Made by a program: the position numbers and the translations under genes
Shown here: positions 24,728-35,036 of the stretch, piece after piece
Position numbering within the stretch: the first letter of the stretch is position 1
Layout: each line of letters starts with the position of its first letter
The notes under the pieces: generated by a model
Databases searched by the model: none
Told to the model about the DNA's origin: nothing
What the model saw: the letters and a program-made list of their open reading frames with translations, nothing else
NCBI GenBank assembly: GCA_963803495.1
Contig: CAWDMP010000002.1
Coordinates: 3,348,001-3,412,000 of the forward strand
DNA: 64,000 bases
Source of the DNA: Persicitalea sp963803495
Lineage (GTDB): Bacteria; Bacteroidota; Bacteroidia; Cytophagales; Spirosomataceae
Reading direction: 5' to 3'

Positions 24728-25837
24728 ATGAAGCTCACTCATTTTGCACCATTAGCCGTCGCAGGGCTATTGTTTTCTTGCAACGACAACACCATAGATC
24801 CGAATCCGCCCACGACGTACACAGTCCCCACCACCTACGATTTTGCCAATACCGATACGAAGGAGTCCGCCTCGCGTATCAGCATGTGGCAGGGTTTTCA
24901 GTCGTATTTAGGCAAAGGAAATACCCGCTTACTGAGCGCTGATACCGTCGACTACCTCTGGAATAACACTAACAAGGCCTATACGGCCGAACTGGCGAGC
25001 AACCTTCCCTACACCAGCGACCAACTGAACGGCTTGAACTACAACCTCGCCGGCAAGGTAGCTGACGCCGCGCTGTTCAAAGTCCTCGCCGACTCGATGG
25101 TCGCCGTCAGCAAATTCAACAAGCAGGCGGGTTCCAAAGGCGTTCCGGGTAAAATCGGCAATCGCCTCTTCAACGGTAAAGGACTTGAATTCAATCAGTT
25201 GGTAGCCAAGGGACTCATGGGTAGCCTGGCCCTCAGCAACATCAACGCCATTCTCGACAAAATCCCGACCGATAAAAACGCCGCGACCAACAACGGCGAA
25301 CCCACCGAAATGGAGCGCAATTGGGACCTGGCCTACGGCTACGTCGGCATCCCGATGGACTATGACCCCGCCTTCGACTACGGCACTCAACCCGTAAGGG
25401 CCAACCGGCCGCTGGCCATCGGGGGGTACTTCGCCGAGCGCGCCAACTACATCCAGGCCGGTGAGAAAATCTACGAGGCGTTCCGCACCGGACGCGCCGC
25501 CATCGGTGCCCAGGACTACACGACGCGTGATAAGTCCATCGCGACGATCAAGGAGTACCTCGAAAAAACCCTGGCAGCATCGGCATACTACTATGTGACT
25601 ACCCCACAATCCGTCACGGCGCTGGACTCCAAATTTCATGGCCTGTCGGAAGGCGCCGGTTTTGTGGCCGCGCTCAAGTACCGCCCTGCCGATAGCAAAC
25701 TGACGCCCGCCAACTACCAAAAACTGGTCGAGATCCTGAACACCAGCTACTACACCCTGGCCGAAGACGCCAGCCATACCAAGTTGAAAGAGGCGCAAGC
25801 CATCCTGACCGAAGCGTACGGCAAGCTTCAACCATGA
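24728..25837 (+). CDS. DUF4856 lipoprotein of an imelysin/TonB operon
   Basis: A 369-residue lipoprotein. The signal sequence has AVAGLLFSCND, with the lipobox Cys at about residue 19. It is followed by TYDFANTDTKESASRI, typical of DUF4856. The protein is helical with RNWDLAYGYVGIPMDY and FAERANYIQAGEKIY. DUF4856 proteins recur beside imelysins and TonB receptors, and an iron-related role at the cell surface or in the periplasm is inferred. The start at ATG 24728 gives a proper signal peptide; the frame from 24671 would read through the promoter. First gene of a four-gene operon. Confidence 0.85.
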   Translation: MKLTHFAPLAVAGLLFSCNDNTIDPNPPTTYTVPTTYDFANTDTKESASRISMWQGFQSYLGKGNTRLLSADTVDYLWNNTNKAYTAELASNLPYTSDQLNGLNYNLAGKVADAALFKVLADSMVAVSKFNKQAGSKGVPGKIGNRLFNGKGLEFNQLVAKGLMGSLALSNINAILDKIPTDKNAATNNGEPTEMERNWDLAYGYVGIPMDYDPAFDYGTQPVRANRPLAIGGYFAERANYIQAGEKIYEAFRTGRAAIGAQDYTTRDKSIATIKEYLEKTLAASAYYYVTTPQSVTALDSKFHGLSEGAGFVAALKYRPADSKLTPANYQKLVEILNTSYYTLAEDASHTKLKEAQAILTEAYGKLQP

Positions 25838-25938
25838 TGAGGTATTAGGTTGTTAGGTATTAGGTTTTTAGCCCTCAATATGTAATGAGCTAATTTGAAA
25901 ATTTTCTAAACACTTGATAGTCAAATAGCTATATCCCC

Positions 25939-27024
25939 ATGACTCATTTCCGTATCCGTACCCTTCTGATTCTCACCCTCGCCGGCGCGGTTTTTTATTC
26001 CTGCACCGAGCGTACCAACCCAACCGATGCGCCCGCCACCAGCAACGACGTTTTCAAAACGACGATGCTGACCAACTATGCGGATCAGATTATCATCCCG
26101 GCTTACACGGATTTGAATAAAAATCTGGGTACGTTGGAGATGCAAGTCAATGGATTCCTGGACAAACCTTCGTCCGCTACGCTGGAAGCCGTGCGGCCCG
26201 CCTACCGAGCGGCTTATCTGAGCTATCAGGCCACTCCGGCCGCTTACTTTGGTCCGGCCTCCGCGCTGCTTTACAACAACTACCTCAACACGTTTCCGGC
26301 GGTACCGGCTAAAATCGAAAAGGCGATTGTGGCAGGAAACTACAACTTCGAACTACCCGTCGTCAACGATAGTATTCAGGGGTTTCCGGCTCTAGACTAC
26401 CTGCTGTTTGCGCCCAATGCCGTCGAGAAGTTCTCGGGCGATCAGGCTAAGGCACGCACCAAGTACGTGCGCGATGTACTGACGCGCATGAAGTCGCTGA
26501 CGGCCAATACGCTTGGGCAGTGGAATAGCGCGTATAAGCCCAACTTTGTTAATTCGCTCAAAACTGACGTGGGTAGTTCCACCGCCTTCTTGGTCAACCA
26601 ATTTGCTTACGAACTGGACCGTATGAAAGGCCCGCGCATCGGCTGGCCCTTCGGCAAGCAGTCCAACGGCATCATTTTCGCTGATAAGGCCGAAGGCTAC
26701 TACTCGGGCCTGACCCAGGAACTGGCGGTGGCCAATCTGAAAAGCCTGAGAAACTACTTCACGGGCGGCGAGGGCGAGGGCATCGCTGACTATCTGATAC
26801 TACTGAAAAAAGACGCCCTCGCTCAGCAGGTACTTATGCAATTCGACGTCGCAATCAAGGCACTCGAAGCCGTACCACAACCAATGACCACGTCTTTTTC
26901 TAAGAACCCAACCCAGGTCGACGAAGCTTACCGCCAGGTCCAACGCCTCTTGACGCTGATGAAAACGGATGTCGCGTCGGCTACTTCGGTTCAGATCACT
27001 TACCAGGACAACGATGGCGATTGA
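25939..27024 (+). CDS. Imelysin-family (peptidase M75-like) lipoprotein
   Basis: A 361-residue protein with a lipoprotein signal (GAVFYSCTE, Cys about residue 21). The imelysin fold is two four-helix bundles. The recognisable motif is SIQGFPALDYLLFAP near residue 150, followed by KYVRDVLTRMKSLT. The GxHxxE motif of IrpA-type imelysins is not evident, as in many Bacteroidota members. Imelysins take part in iron uptake, but their reaction is unclear. The gene lies 101 bp after the DUF4856 gene and overlaps the HTTM gene by 11 bp. Confidence 0.87.
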   Translation: MTHFRIRTLLILTLAGAVFYSCTERTNPTDAPATSNDVFKTTMLTNYADQIIIPAYTDLNKNLGTLEMQVNGFLDKPSSATLEAVRPAYRAAYLSYQATPAAYFGPASALLYNNYLNTFPAVPAKIEKAIVAGNYNFELPVVNDSIQGFPALDYLLFAPNAVEKFSGDQAKARTKYVRDVLTRMKSLTANTLGQWNSAYKPNFVNSLKTDVGSSTAFLVNQFAYELDRMKGPRIGWPFGKQSNGIIFADKAEGYYSGLTQELAVANLKSLRNYFTGGEGEGIADYLILLKKDALAQQVLMQFDVAIKALEAVPQPMTTSFSKNPTQVDEAYRQVQRLLTLMKTDVASATSVQITYQDNDGD

Positions 27025-28354
27025 ACGGCCCGACGGCAACCGTCCGGTTTCGCTGGCCCCGCTGGCTACGTTCAGGATTACGTTCGGGTTGTTGATGTTC
27101 GGGAGTTTGCTACGCTTTTGGGCGCGGGGTTGGATCGAAAGTTCCTACATCGCGCCCTCGTTTCATTTTACCTACTGGGGGTTCGGGTGGGTGCAGCCGC
27201 CAGGCGAAACCGGGATGTACCTGCTCTTCGGGGCGCTGATTGCGGCCGCGTTGCTCGTAGCTTTGGGGCTTTTTTACCGGGTGGCCATTGTCGTGTTCTT
27301 CCTGGGCTTTACCTACGTCGAGCTGATCGACGTCACGACCTACCTCAACCACTACTACTTTATTAGCCTGGTTGCCTTCCTGCTGATTTGGTTACCCGCC
27401 AACCGCGACTATTCTCTCGACGCCTATCTCGGCTTGGTCCAAAGGCGCACCCTGACGCCATTTTGGACGATCGGCATTTTGCGCTTCCAGATGGCGCTGG
27501 TCTACGTTTTTGCCGGTCTCGCCAAGCTCGACGCCGACTGGCTGCTCCGGGCCGAGCCAATGAAAACCTGGCTGCCTGCCAAAAGCCACCTGCCGATCAT
27601 TGGGCCGCTGATGTACGAAGAGTGGGTCGCCTACCTGTTCTCCTGGTTCGGCGCGGGCTACGATTTATTCATCGTGTTTTTTTTGTTGAACCGAAAAACC
27701 CGCCCCGTCGCCTACCTGTTCGTGCTGATTTTTCACGGCGCGACGGCCTTATTTTTTCCGGCCATCGGCATGTTTCCTTACGTGATGATTCTGAGTAGTT
27801 TGATTTTCTTTTCGGGCAAATTTCACACCCGGCTTTTGTCGACTTTACGGTTGGGCAGGAACTACCTGACGGCCAAGGTTTACGATTTTAAGTTCAAGAA
27901 AGTTGTGGCGGTTTTGGCGACCATATACATCGTCTTTCAACTCCTGGTCCCGCTACGCTTCCTGCTGTACCCCGGCAAGCTCTTCTGGACCGAGCAGGGC
28001 TACCGTTTCTCGTGGCGGGTGATGCTGATGGAAAAAGCGGGCGCGGCCTACTTCACGGTGAAAGACCAAACGGAGCAAAAATCCTACGTGGTGGATAACA
28101 AGAAGTACCTCAATCTTCTACAAGAAAAGATGATGAGTACCCAGCCGGATTTAATTCTGCAATACGCTCACTTTCTGGCCGAAAAATTTAGGGACAAAGG
28201 CATCACGGAACCCAAAGTATACGCCGAGGTGTACGTAACCCTCAACGGCGAACCTTCGCGGCTATTCGTGGACTCGACAGTGAACCTGGCGGCCAAAGAA
28301 CTCAGCTGGCGGCCCTACGATTGGGTTTTGCCCTATGAAAATAAAAATTTATGA
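27014..28354 (+). CDS. HTTM-domain integral membrane protein
   Basis: A 446-residue membrane protein with the HTTM domain seen in vitamin K-dependent gamma-carboxylases. It starts with SLAPLATFRITFGLLMFGSL and has the family motifs YIAPSFHFTYWGF, YLNHYYFISLVAFLLIW and ALVYVFAGLAKLDADWL. The C-terminal 130 residues are soluble. HTTM proteins occur in this operon type, but their substrate is unknown. The ATG 27014 start overlaps the imelysin stop, indicating coupling; the 3' end overlaps the TonB receptor by 4 bp. Confidence 0.88.
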   Translation: MAIERPDGNRPVSLAPLATFRITFGLLMFGSLLRFWARGWIESSYIAPSFHFTYWGFGWVQPPGETGMYLLFGALIAAALLVALGLFYRVAIVVFFLGFTYVELIDVTTYLNHYYFISLVAFLLIWLPANRDYSLDAYLGLVQRRTLTPFWTIGILRFQMALVYVFAGLAKLDADWLLRAEPMKTWLPAKSHLPIIGPLMYEEWVAYLFSWFGAGYDLFIVFFLLNRKTRPVAYLFVLIFHGATALFFPAIGMFPYVMILSSLIFFSGKFHTRLLSTLRLGRNYLTAKVYDFKFKKVVAVLATIYIVFQLLVPLRFLLYPGKLFWTEQGYRFSWRVMLMEKAGAAYFTVKDQTEQKSYVVDNKKYLNLLQEKMMSTQPDLILQYAHFLAEKFRDKGITEPKVYAEVYVTLNGEPSRLFVDSTVNLAAKELSWRPYDWVLPYENKNL

Positions 28355-30759
28355 TGCGGAAAATCTACTTGCTCCTATTGCTTTGCATACTGACTTTCAC
28401 AGCGTTCAGCCAAAAGACCGCTTTTGTGGAAGGTACTGTTCGCGAGGGAAATGAGGTTATTCCCGGTGCCATCGTGCGGCTATCGCCCGGTGGTAACGTG
28501 GAGGTCAGCAACGATAATGGATTTTTTCGTTTTGGGAAGGTTACACCGGGTCGCTACGTGTTGGAAGTAAGCGTGTTAGGTTATCAAAATTACATCGATA
28601 CGTTGGTCGTGGACGAGTTGGGCGTGCGGCTGGACGTCGAAATGCAGGAAGCCGTCAATATGCTGACCCGGGAAGTGGTAGTTTATGGGCAAAATACCGA
28701 GACGATTTCCGGCAAGTTGAACGACGTGTCGGGTACCGCAATTTACGCCAGCAAGAAAACCGAACTCATCAATGTCCGCAATCTGAACGCCAACCTGGCT
28801 ACCAACAATACCCGGCAAATCTACGCCCGCGTGCCCGGCCTCAACATTTGGGAATACGACCGCGGCGGTCTGCAGCTGGGCATCGGCGGGCGCGGACTGA
28901 GCCCCAACCGCTCGTCCAATTTCAATATCCGACAAAACGGCTACGACATCAGCGCCGACGCGCTGGGCTATCCCGAAAGCTACTACACGCCCTCGGCCGA
29001 GGCGCTCGACAAAATCGAAATCATCCGCGGTGCGGCCAGCTTGCAATACGGTCCGCAATTTGGCGGGTTGGTCAATTTTGTGATGCGACGCGGGCCGCGC
29101 AACAAGCCGATCGAGTTCACGACGCGACAGACGGGCGGCTCCTTCGGGCTGTTCAATTCGTTCAACAGCCTGGGCGGGACGGTAGCCGACGGCAAATTAA
29201 ATTACTACGCTTTCTACCAGTACAAGCGTGGCGATAGCTGGCGACCCAACAGCCGGTACACCCAGCAAAATGCCTACGTGCACCTCGCCTACGACCTCAG
29301 CCCCAAACTCAAAGTAACGGGCGAGTACACCCGCATGGGGTACCTGGCGCAACAACCCGGCGGCCTTACCGACGCCCAGTTTGCGGCGGACCCTTCCGTA
29401 TCGGTGCGGTCGAGAAACTGGTTTCGGGTAGACTGGAATTTAATGAGTCTCAATCTCGACTACGTCATCAAGGCAGGTACCAGGCTCAATTGGCGCAACT
29501 ATATGCTAGAAGGCGGGCGCGAGGCGATCGGGGCACTGACTTACATCAACCGCCCCGATTTTGGGGTGAATCGCGATTACATGGCCGACCGCTACCGGAA
29601 TTTTGGCAGCGAGTTGCGCTTCATTCATCAGTACAGCTTGCTTGGCTCGGCGGACAATACCTTTTTGATCGGTACCCGGCTCTACAAAGGCCTGACCGTG
29701 CGCAAGCAGGGCGACGGCAACAACGGCGACGGGCCCGATTTTGAATTTTTGGGGGAAGAGCCCAACAAGTCCAATTTTCGCTTTCCAGGCAATAATCTGG
29801 CATTTTTTGCCGAAAATATCTTCCGTTTTGGCAAGAATTGGAGCGTCACGCCGGGAGCGCGCTTCGAGTTCATCGACACTAAAGCCGAAGGGTACTATTT
29901 CAAGCAAAACCGTTTTATTCCTGACGAAAAAATCTTCGAGACCCGCACCAATCCCCGTTCCTTTTTTCTGCTGGGCATCGGCACAAGCTGGAAAATCAAA
30001 AAGGGCGCGGAGTTCTACGCCAACATTTCCCAAAACTACCGCTCGATCAATTTCAACGACATCCGGGTCGTGAACACCAACGCCCGCGTCGACCCTAACT
30101 TGAAAGACGAAACCGGCTTCAATCTGGATGTGGGTTTGCGAGGTACTTTCAGGAATTGGCTGTACGCGGATGTGAGTTTTTTCTACCTCAAATACAACGA
30201 CCGCATCGGCTCCATTTTCACAACCGACAGCAGCTTTATGACCTACCGCCTGCGGACCAACGTCTCTGACAGCCGCAACCTGGGCCTGGAACTGCTGCTC
30301 GATGGCGATATCATCAACGCGCTCACCCACGGTAAATCGAAGTACAAGCTGAATCTGTACACCAGTCTGTCGCTAATCGACGCCCGCTACATCAATACCA
30401 AAAACACGGCGATTGCCAACAAACTGGTGGAAAATGTGCCGCCTGTGCTGCTGCGCACCGGCCTGAGTGCGGGCAGTCCGCGCTTTAACCTGACGTACCA
30501 ATTCGCCTTTCAAACCAAGCAGTACTCCGACGCCACCAACACCGAGCAAACACCCACGGCGGTCGACGGCGCGATTCCGGCTTTTTCGGTCATGGACCTG
30601 AGTCTGAGCTACAATTGGCGGCAGTTCATGGTTTCGACCGGCGTGAACAACCTGGCCGACGCCCGCTACTTCACCCGCCGCGCCGACGGCTACCCCGGCC
30701 CCGGCATCCTGCCCGCCGACAAGCGGAATTTTTACCTGACGCTGCAGTTCAAGATCTGA
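28351..30759 (+). CDS. TonB-dependent outer-membrane receptor (FecA-like)
   Basis: An 802-residue outer-membrane receptor. A signal peptide (YLLLLLCILTFTAFS) is followed by a carboxypeptidase-regulatory-like domain (residues ~24-105, VEGTVREGNEVIPGAIV). The plug domain follows (about 115-240, with DKIEIIRGAASLQYGPQFGG) and then a 22-strand-type barrel to the C-terminal aromatic strand (NFYLTLQFKI). The closest theme is Fe(III)-dicitrate/siderophore receptors. As last gene of the DUF4856-imelysin-HTTM operon, with a 4-bp overlap, it is probably the uptake channel for iron or another metal complex. Confidence 0.9.
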   Translation: MMRKIYLLLLLCILTFTAFSQKTAFVEGTVREGNEVIPGAIVRLSPGGNVEVSNDNGFFRFGKVTPGRYVLEVSVLGYQNYIDTLVVDELGVRLDVEMQEAVNMLTREVVVYGQNTETISGKLNDVSGTAIYASKKTELINVRNLNANLATNNTRQIYARVPGLNIWEYDRGGLQLGIGGRGLSPNRSSNFNIRQNGYDISADALGYPESYYTPSAEALDKIEIIRGAASLQYGPQFGGLVNFVMRRGPRNKPIEFTTRQTGGSFGLFNSFNSLGGTVADGKLNYYAFYQYKRGDSWRPNSRYTQQNAYVHLAYDLSPKLKVTGEYTRMGYLAQQPGGLTDAQFAADPSVSVRSRNWFRVDWNLMSLNLDYVIKAGTRLNWRNYMLEGGREAIGALTYINRPDFGVNRDYMADRYRNFGSELRFIHQYSLLGSADNTFLIGTRLYKGLTVRKQGDGNNGDGPDFEFLGEEPNKSNFRFPGNNLAFFAENIFRFGKNWSVTPGARFEFIDTKAEGYYFKQNRFIPDEKIFETRTNPRSFFLLGIGTSWKIKKGAEFYANISQNYRSINFNDIRVVNTNARVDPNLKDETGFNLDVGLRGTFRNWLYADVSFFYLKYNDRIGSIFTTDSSFMTYRLRTNVSDSRNLGLELLLDGDIINALTHGKSKYKLNLYTSLSLIDARYINTKNTAIANKLVENVPPVLLRTGLSAGSPRFNLTYQFAFQTKQYSDATNTEQTPTAVDGAIPAFSVMDLSLSYNWRQFMVSTGVNNLADARYFTRRADGYPGPGILPADKRNFYLTLQFKI

Positions 30760-30865
30760 GGGAAAGGAAGTTGACGGAGTGCATTCGACAGAAGTACTAA
30801 AATCTGAGTACTTAGCTTGTAAGGATTTAAAGCGTATTTTTGAAAAAAATAAAACGCCAGCGCTT

Positions 30866-31462
30866 ATGTCTGCCATCACTGAACTCAGTCAACTCGACCC
30901 TAACGGTACCTATTCTTATGCCGACTATATCAAATGGCAGTTTCAGGAAAGAATAGAATTGCTGCGCGGAAAAATATTCCCAATGTCTCCCGCGCCCAAT
31001 GTGCGGCATCAACTTATTTCGGCTACGATCAGCGGGCTATTCTTTAACCATTTCCGTCGCGATAGCTGTGAGTTTTTCTCTGCTCCTTTCGACGTGCGAC
31101 TGTATAACCGTAAAAGGTCCGAGAAGGCCGACGAGGAAATTTTCACCGTCGTACAGCCCGATATTTGCGTGGTATGCGATCTTACCAAGCTCAAAGACAA
31201 CCAAAGCTGCAACGGCGCGCCCGATCTAGTGGTTGAAATTCTGTCGCCGGGCAATACCAAGCGCGAGATGAAGGATAAATTCGAGTTGTACGAAGAAGCG
31301 GGCGTGCAGGAATACTGGCTTGTGCATCCGCTGGATGAATCGGTCCAAATCTATTTCCTGAATGAGGAAGAACGCTACATCGGCTTGCAGCCCGCTACCG
31401 AAATCGCCACATCGAGTATCTTTCCGGAACTAAGCGTGGACTTAGCGGAGGTGTTCCGGTAG
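30866..31462 (+). CDS. Uma2-family (DUF820) PDDEXK endonuclease-like protein
   Basis: A 198-residue Uma2 protein. It has YIKWQFQERIELLRGKIFPM and HQLISATISGLFF, then the nuclease-like core VVQPDICVVCD, APDLVVEILSPGNTKREM, and EYWLVHPLDESVQIY. These contain the D and ExK-like acidic positions of the PDDEXK fold. Its biological role is unknown, and the family is often expanded in cyanobacteria and Bacteroidota. ATG 30866 is used because the longer frame from 30779 has no family match. Confidence 0.85.
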   Translation: MSAITELSQLDPNGTYSYADYIKWQFQERIELLRGKIFPMSPAPNVRHQLISATISGLFFNHFRRDSCEFFSAPFDVRLYNRKRSEKADEEIFTVVQPDICVVCDLTKLKDNQSCNGAPDLVVEILSPGNTKREMKDKFELYEEAGVQEYWLVHPLDESVQIYFLNEEERYIGLQPATEIATSSIFPELSVDLAEVFR

Positions 31463-31468
31463 CTTATC

Positions 31469-32408
31469 TTATTTCATCCCCTTCTCCGGTACTCGAATTT
31501 CGTACGAGCTATTGGTCGGAACCCTTAACAAGTACGTCGATGAATTGTTGAACCACGGGTTAAGCTGCCGCAACGCGCGGTAGGTTGTACCCCGCTCTTT
31601 GGCAAAAGCTGACGAGGTTAATATTATCGTACACCTTTTCGGTGGTGAACTTGTAGGGTTGGTACTGCCCGGCGGTCGCCAGGAAGAAGCCGTACGATTC
31701 CGGGTTTTCCAGAATTACCTTGAACGCCAGAATCCGGTAGAGGTAGCGGGCGGTTTCGGGATTGAGGTATAGATCCCAAAAATTATCCGTCTGCTGGTCG
31801 CGCATGGCATTCTGTGTGCCCGTCAGACCGCGATTGTAGGCCGTCGCCACCAGGGTCCAATCTTTCAGGCGGGCGTGGGCCCACTTGAGGTACCCACTAG
31901 CGGCTTCGGTCGCAAGGCGCGGGTCGCGGCGCATGTCGGCGTCGGCGTCGATGTGCATGCCGTAGTCGCGGGCGGTGGGCGGCATAAATTGCCACATGCC
32001 CACAGCCCCGGCGGGCGAGCGGGCGTTGTTGTCGAATTCGCTTTCGGCTACGGCGAGGTAGATAAAATCGGTAGGTACTTCGTTTTCCGATAATGTTTTT
32101 TCGATTAGCGGTCGCCAGCGCTCGATGCGGCGCAAAATTCCGATGGTACTGGAATGCCGAAACGTGTTGACCGTCAGCTCGTACTCGAGCGCTTCACGCA
32201 CTTCCTCGCGGTCGAGCGGTACGGTTTCCCCTGCGAAGGTGAGCGTTTTGGGCAAGGGAGGCAGGGCGATGCGCTGGGGCGGCGTAGTATCGTTGCGGGC
32301 GGGCTTGTTGGCGACAAAAGCCTCGGCATCGCGAGCGATGGCATTGGAATCGGGGGAACTGCATCCAACGAAGGGCAGCAGTGTGAAAAGCAGGAAGTAG
32401 CGTGTCAT
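31469..32408 (-). pseudogene. Lytic transglycosylase lipoprotein (MltD-like) with a +1 shift near the end
   Basis: A peptidoglycan lytic transglycosylase that cleaves glycan strands in the periplasm. The signal peptide ends in a lipobox with Cys16 (FVGCSS). The SLT domain has YLAVAESEFDNNARS with the catalytic Glu, GAVGMWQFMPPTARDYG and VATAYNRGLTGT. The open frame stops at 31560 after NLPRVAAA. One base less near 31572 restores LRQLNPWFNNSSTYLLRV to a stop at 31469-31471, as in family members. The 940-bp span is 313 codons plus one. The catalytic domain precedes the shift, so the protein may be functional regardless. Confidence 0.85.
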
Positions 32409-32516
32409 ATGGTGCGAATGATGGAAATGACAAAGTACGGCAAAAATCGCCTATTTGCTTTGTGTCGCCGCACGTTCGTATCTTCGTCGCTTGCTTTATC
32501 CCCAAAATCACACCCT

Positions 32517-33993
32517 ATGTATTTTCTCGGAATTGATGTTGGTAGTTCGTCCGTAAAAGCCTGTTTGCTGGCCGCCGACACGGGGCAGGTCGTAGCTTCG
32601 GCCTTTTTTCCTGAAACCGAAATGCCCCTCGACGCGCCCCAGCCCGGCTTCGCCGAGCAGCAACCCGAGCAGTGGTGGGACAACGCCTGCCTGGCCGACT
32701 CGCGCCGCCATGCGGGTGTCGGGCGTAGCGCGGCTGACGTCAAAGCCATCGGGATCTCGTACCAAATGCACGGGTTGGTCGTGGTCGACCGCGAGATGAA
32801 CGTGCTTGCGGCCGTCGATCATCTGGTGCGACAGCCGCGCCGTCGAGGTCGGCAAGACCGCGCTCGACGCGCTGGGACCAGACAAGGTACTTCCGCATTT
32901 GCTCAACTCGCCCGGTAATTTCACCGCCTCCAAGCTGGCGTGGGTGCAGCAGAACGAGCCGGAAATCTACGCGCAAGGTCCACAAGTTCATGCTGCCCGG
33001 CGACTACCTCGCCGCTCACATGACCGGCGACATCGTCACCACGCCTTCGGGCCTGTCGGAAGGTATTTTCTGGGATTTCATGGAAGACAAACCAGCCGAT
33101 TTCTTGCTTGAATACTACGGCTTTTCGAAAGATTTAATTCCTACCATACTACCTACCTTCGGTGAGCAAGGACGCCTGACCGCCAGACGCCGCCGAAGCC
33201 CTCGGCTTGTGCGCCAGGACGCCCGTTACCTACCGCTCGGGCGATCAGCCCAACAACGCTTTCTCACTCAACGTGCTCGAACCCGGCGAAGTGGCCGCTA
33301 CGGCCGGTACTTCGGGCGTAGTCTATGGCGTCAGCGACCGGCCCGACTACGACGCCAGAGTCGCGCGTAAATACGTTTCTGCACGTAAACCACAAGCCCG
33401 ATGCGCCGCGCTACGGCGTGCTGCTTTGCGTCAACGGGACGGGCATCCTCAACAGTTGGATGCGCAATACGATGTTACAGGGTACTCTGTCGTACGCCGA
33501 CATGAACACGCTCGCCGCGAAAGCGCCCATCGGCTCCGACGGCCTGCAATGCCTTCCCTTTGGTAACGGGGCCGAGCGGATGCTCTGCAACGACAATCCC
33601 GGCGCTACTTTCGCTGGGCTGCAATTCAGCCGTCATAATTTGAGCCACATGCTCCGGGCAGCCCAGGAAGGCATCGTCTTCTCGCTTTTCTACGGTATGC
33701 AGATTATGGAAACGCTGGGCGTGTCGCTAAAAAATATCCGCGCCGGGGAAGCCAATATGTTCCTCAGCCCGATCTTCCGCGACACTTTCGCCAGCGTATC
33801 GGGCGCTACGGTGGAGCTCTTCAACACCGACGGCGCCCAGGGCGCGGCGCGCGGCGCGGGTATGGGGCTGGGGTACTACAAAAATCGCGAAGAAACTTTC
33901 GTCGGCCTCACCGCCACACACACCATCGAGCCCGATGCTGAAAAGGCGGCGGCATACCAGGAAGCGTACGGTCGTTGGAAGGAGGCGCTTTAA
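32517..33993 (+). pseudogene. xylB: Xylulokinase-like FGGY carbohydrate kinase with four +1 frameshifts
   Basis: The gene would encode about 492 residues of an FGGY sugar kinase that phosphorylates D-xylulose or a related sugar. It begins MYFLGIDVGSSSVKACLL (phosphate-1 motif), then ISYQMHGLVVVD. Shifts occur near 32811, 32972, 33185 and 33356. Across them one can read RPSIIWCDSRAVEVG, KFMLPGDYLAAHMTGDIVTT, YRSGDQPNNAFSLNVLEPG, AATAGTSGVVYGV, and VNHKPDAPRYGVLLCVNGTG. All four need one base removed, and the span is 492 codons plus one, consistent with four insertions. The frame from 33325 to 33993 is intact. Residues 60-75 may also be disturbed. Confidence 0.88.
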
Positions 33994-35036
33994 ACAAAAT
34001 CAATCTCCACGCCGTCACTTTCAGGATAGGCCGTGCAGGTAAGTATCCAGCCCTGGGCTAAGTCACGGGTGGTGAGTACCTGGTTGATGCTCATCCGTAC
34101 CTGGCCCGCACGACACAGGGCGGCGCAGGTACCGCAGCTCCCACCCCGGCAACTGTACGGAATCGGGAGGCCGTGCGTGAGCCCGGCTTGGAGGAGGGTA
34201 GTGTAGGCGGGTACTTCCAGTTGATACTCTTCATTCTTGAAATTTAGTTGAACAACCTGGTCCTCGGAATGCACCGGCGGCGGTGGCGCGGGGTCGATAA
34301 CGAAGTTTTCCTTGCGGATTTGGTGCGGCGTGAAGCCCATAAACCGTAGTGTGATGTCGGCCGTGCGCATCATTTCAAACGGTCCGCACAGGAAAAATAC
34401 GGCCCGCTCGGGGGCGAAGCGCAGATTTTCCCCTACTAATCGCTCCAAGCGGTAATTATTGATCCGTCCCCGTATGCCGGTCCAGTTGTCGGTAGGCTGG
34501 CTCAGAACGTGGATCAGCTTGAGGCGGTCGGGAAAACGTTTTTGCCATTCTTCCAACGCTTCCTGGAAAATTATACTTCGCTCGCGGCGGCTGGCATAGA
34601 GCAGCGTCACCTGGCTTTGGAGCTCGTAGGTCAGGAGGTTTTTGAGCATCGAGAACAGGGGCGTGATCCCGCTGCCCGCGCCTACGAGTACTACGTCGCG
34701 CGGTTGGCCGTCGCTAGCTTCGAGTGTGAACCGCCCGGCGGGCGGTAAGGCGTGCAGTACCGTACCCACGGCTACGGTATCGTGCCAGTAGCGCGACACC
34801 GAGCCGTTGACCAGCCGCCGTACCGTCACGGCGGGCCACGCATCCACGCCGGGGGCGGAGCTCATCGAGTACGACCGCCGGATTTCGTGCCCGTTGATTT
34901 CGAGCAGGAACGTCAGGAATTGGCCGGGGGCGTAGGGGAGCGGCTGCCCGTCGGCGTGGATGAGGACGAAGGTACTGGTGTCACTGGTTTCCGGGATGAT
35001 TTCGGCGACGGTGAGGGCGATGGTGTGGTTTTCCAT
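33990..35036 (-). CDS. Ferredoxin-NAD(P)H reductase-type oxidoreductase with 2Fe-2S domain
   Basis: A 348-residue reductase like PaaE/Hcr. The FAD domain has APGQFLTFLLEI and RRSYSMSSAPG. The NAD(P) domain has VVLVGAGSGITPLFSMLK and FFLCGPFEMM. The C-terminal plant-type ferredoxin domain has SCRGGSCGTCAALC, giving three close cysteines, and ILTCTAYP for the fourth. It passes electrons from NAD(P)H to an oxygenase or other partner that is not nearby. The ATG 35036 start fits the family; the frame from 35102 adds a leader. Its stop overlaps the converging xylulokinase stop. Confidence 0.9.
   Translation of the reverse strand: MENHTIALTVAEIIPETSDTSTFVLIHADGQPLPYAPGQFLTFLLEINGHEIRRSYSMSSAPGVDAWPAVTVRRLVNGSVSRYWHDTVAVGTVLHALPPAGRFTLEASDGQPRDVVLVGAGSGITPLFSMLKNLLTYELQSQVTLLYASRRERSIIFQEALEEWQKRFPDRLKLIHVLSQPTDNWTGIRGRINNYRLERLVGENLRFAPERAVFFLCGPFEMMRTADITLRFMGFTPHQIRKENFVIDPAPPPPVHSEDQVVQLNFKNEEYQLEVPAYTTLLQAGLTHGLPIPYSCRGGSCGTCAALCRAGQVRMSINQVLTTRDLAQGWILTCTAYPESDGVEIDFV

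Noticed and set aside
29506..30330. Antisense frame of 274 codons inside the TonB receptor, and similar ones at 37281-38108, 24929-25831 and 46543-47316
   Set aside because: All lie within well-supported genes, have no recognisable domains and no promoter or spacing of their own.
32517..33993. Programmed frameshifting in the xylulokinase gene
   Set aside because: Four separate shifts of the same sign without a shared slippery site or pseudoknot; sequence insertions or decay explain this better.
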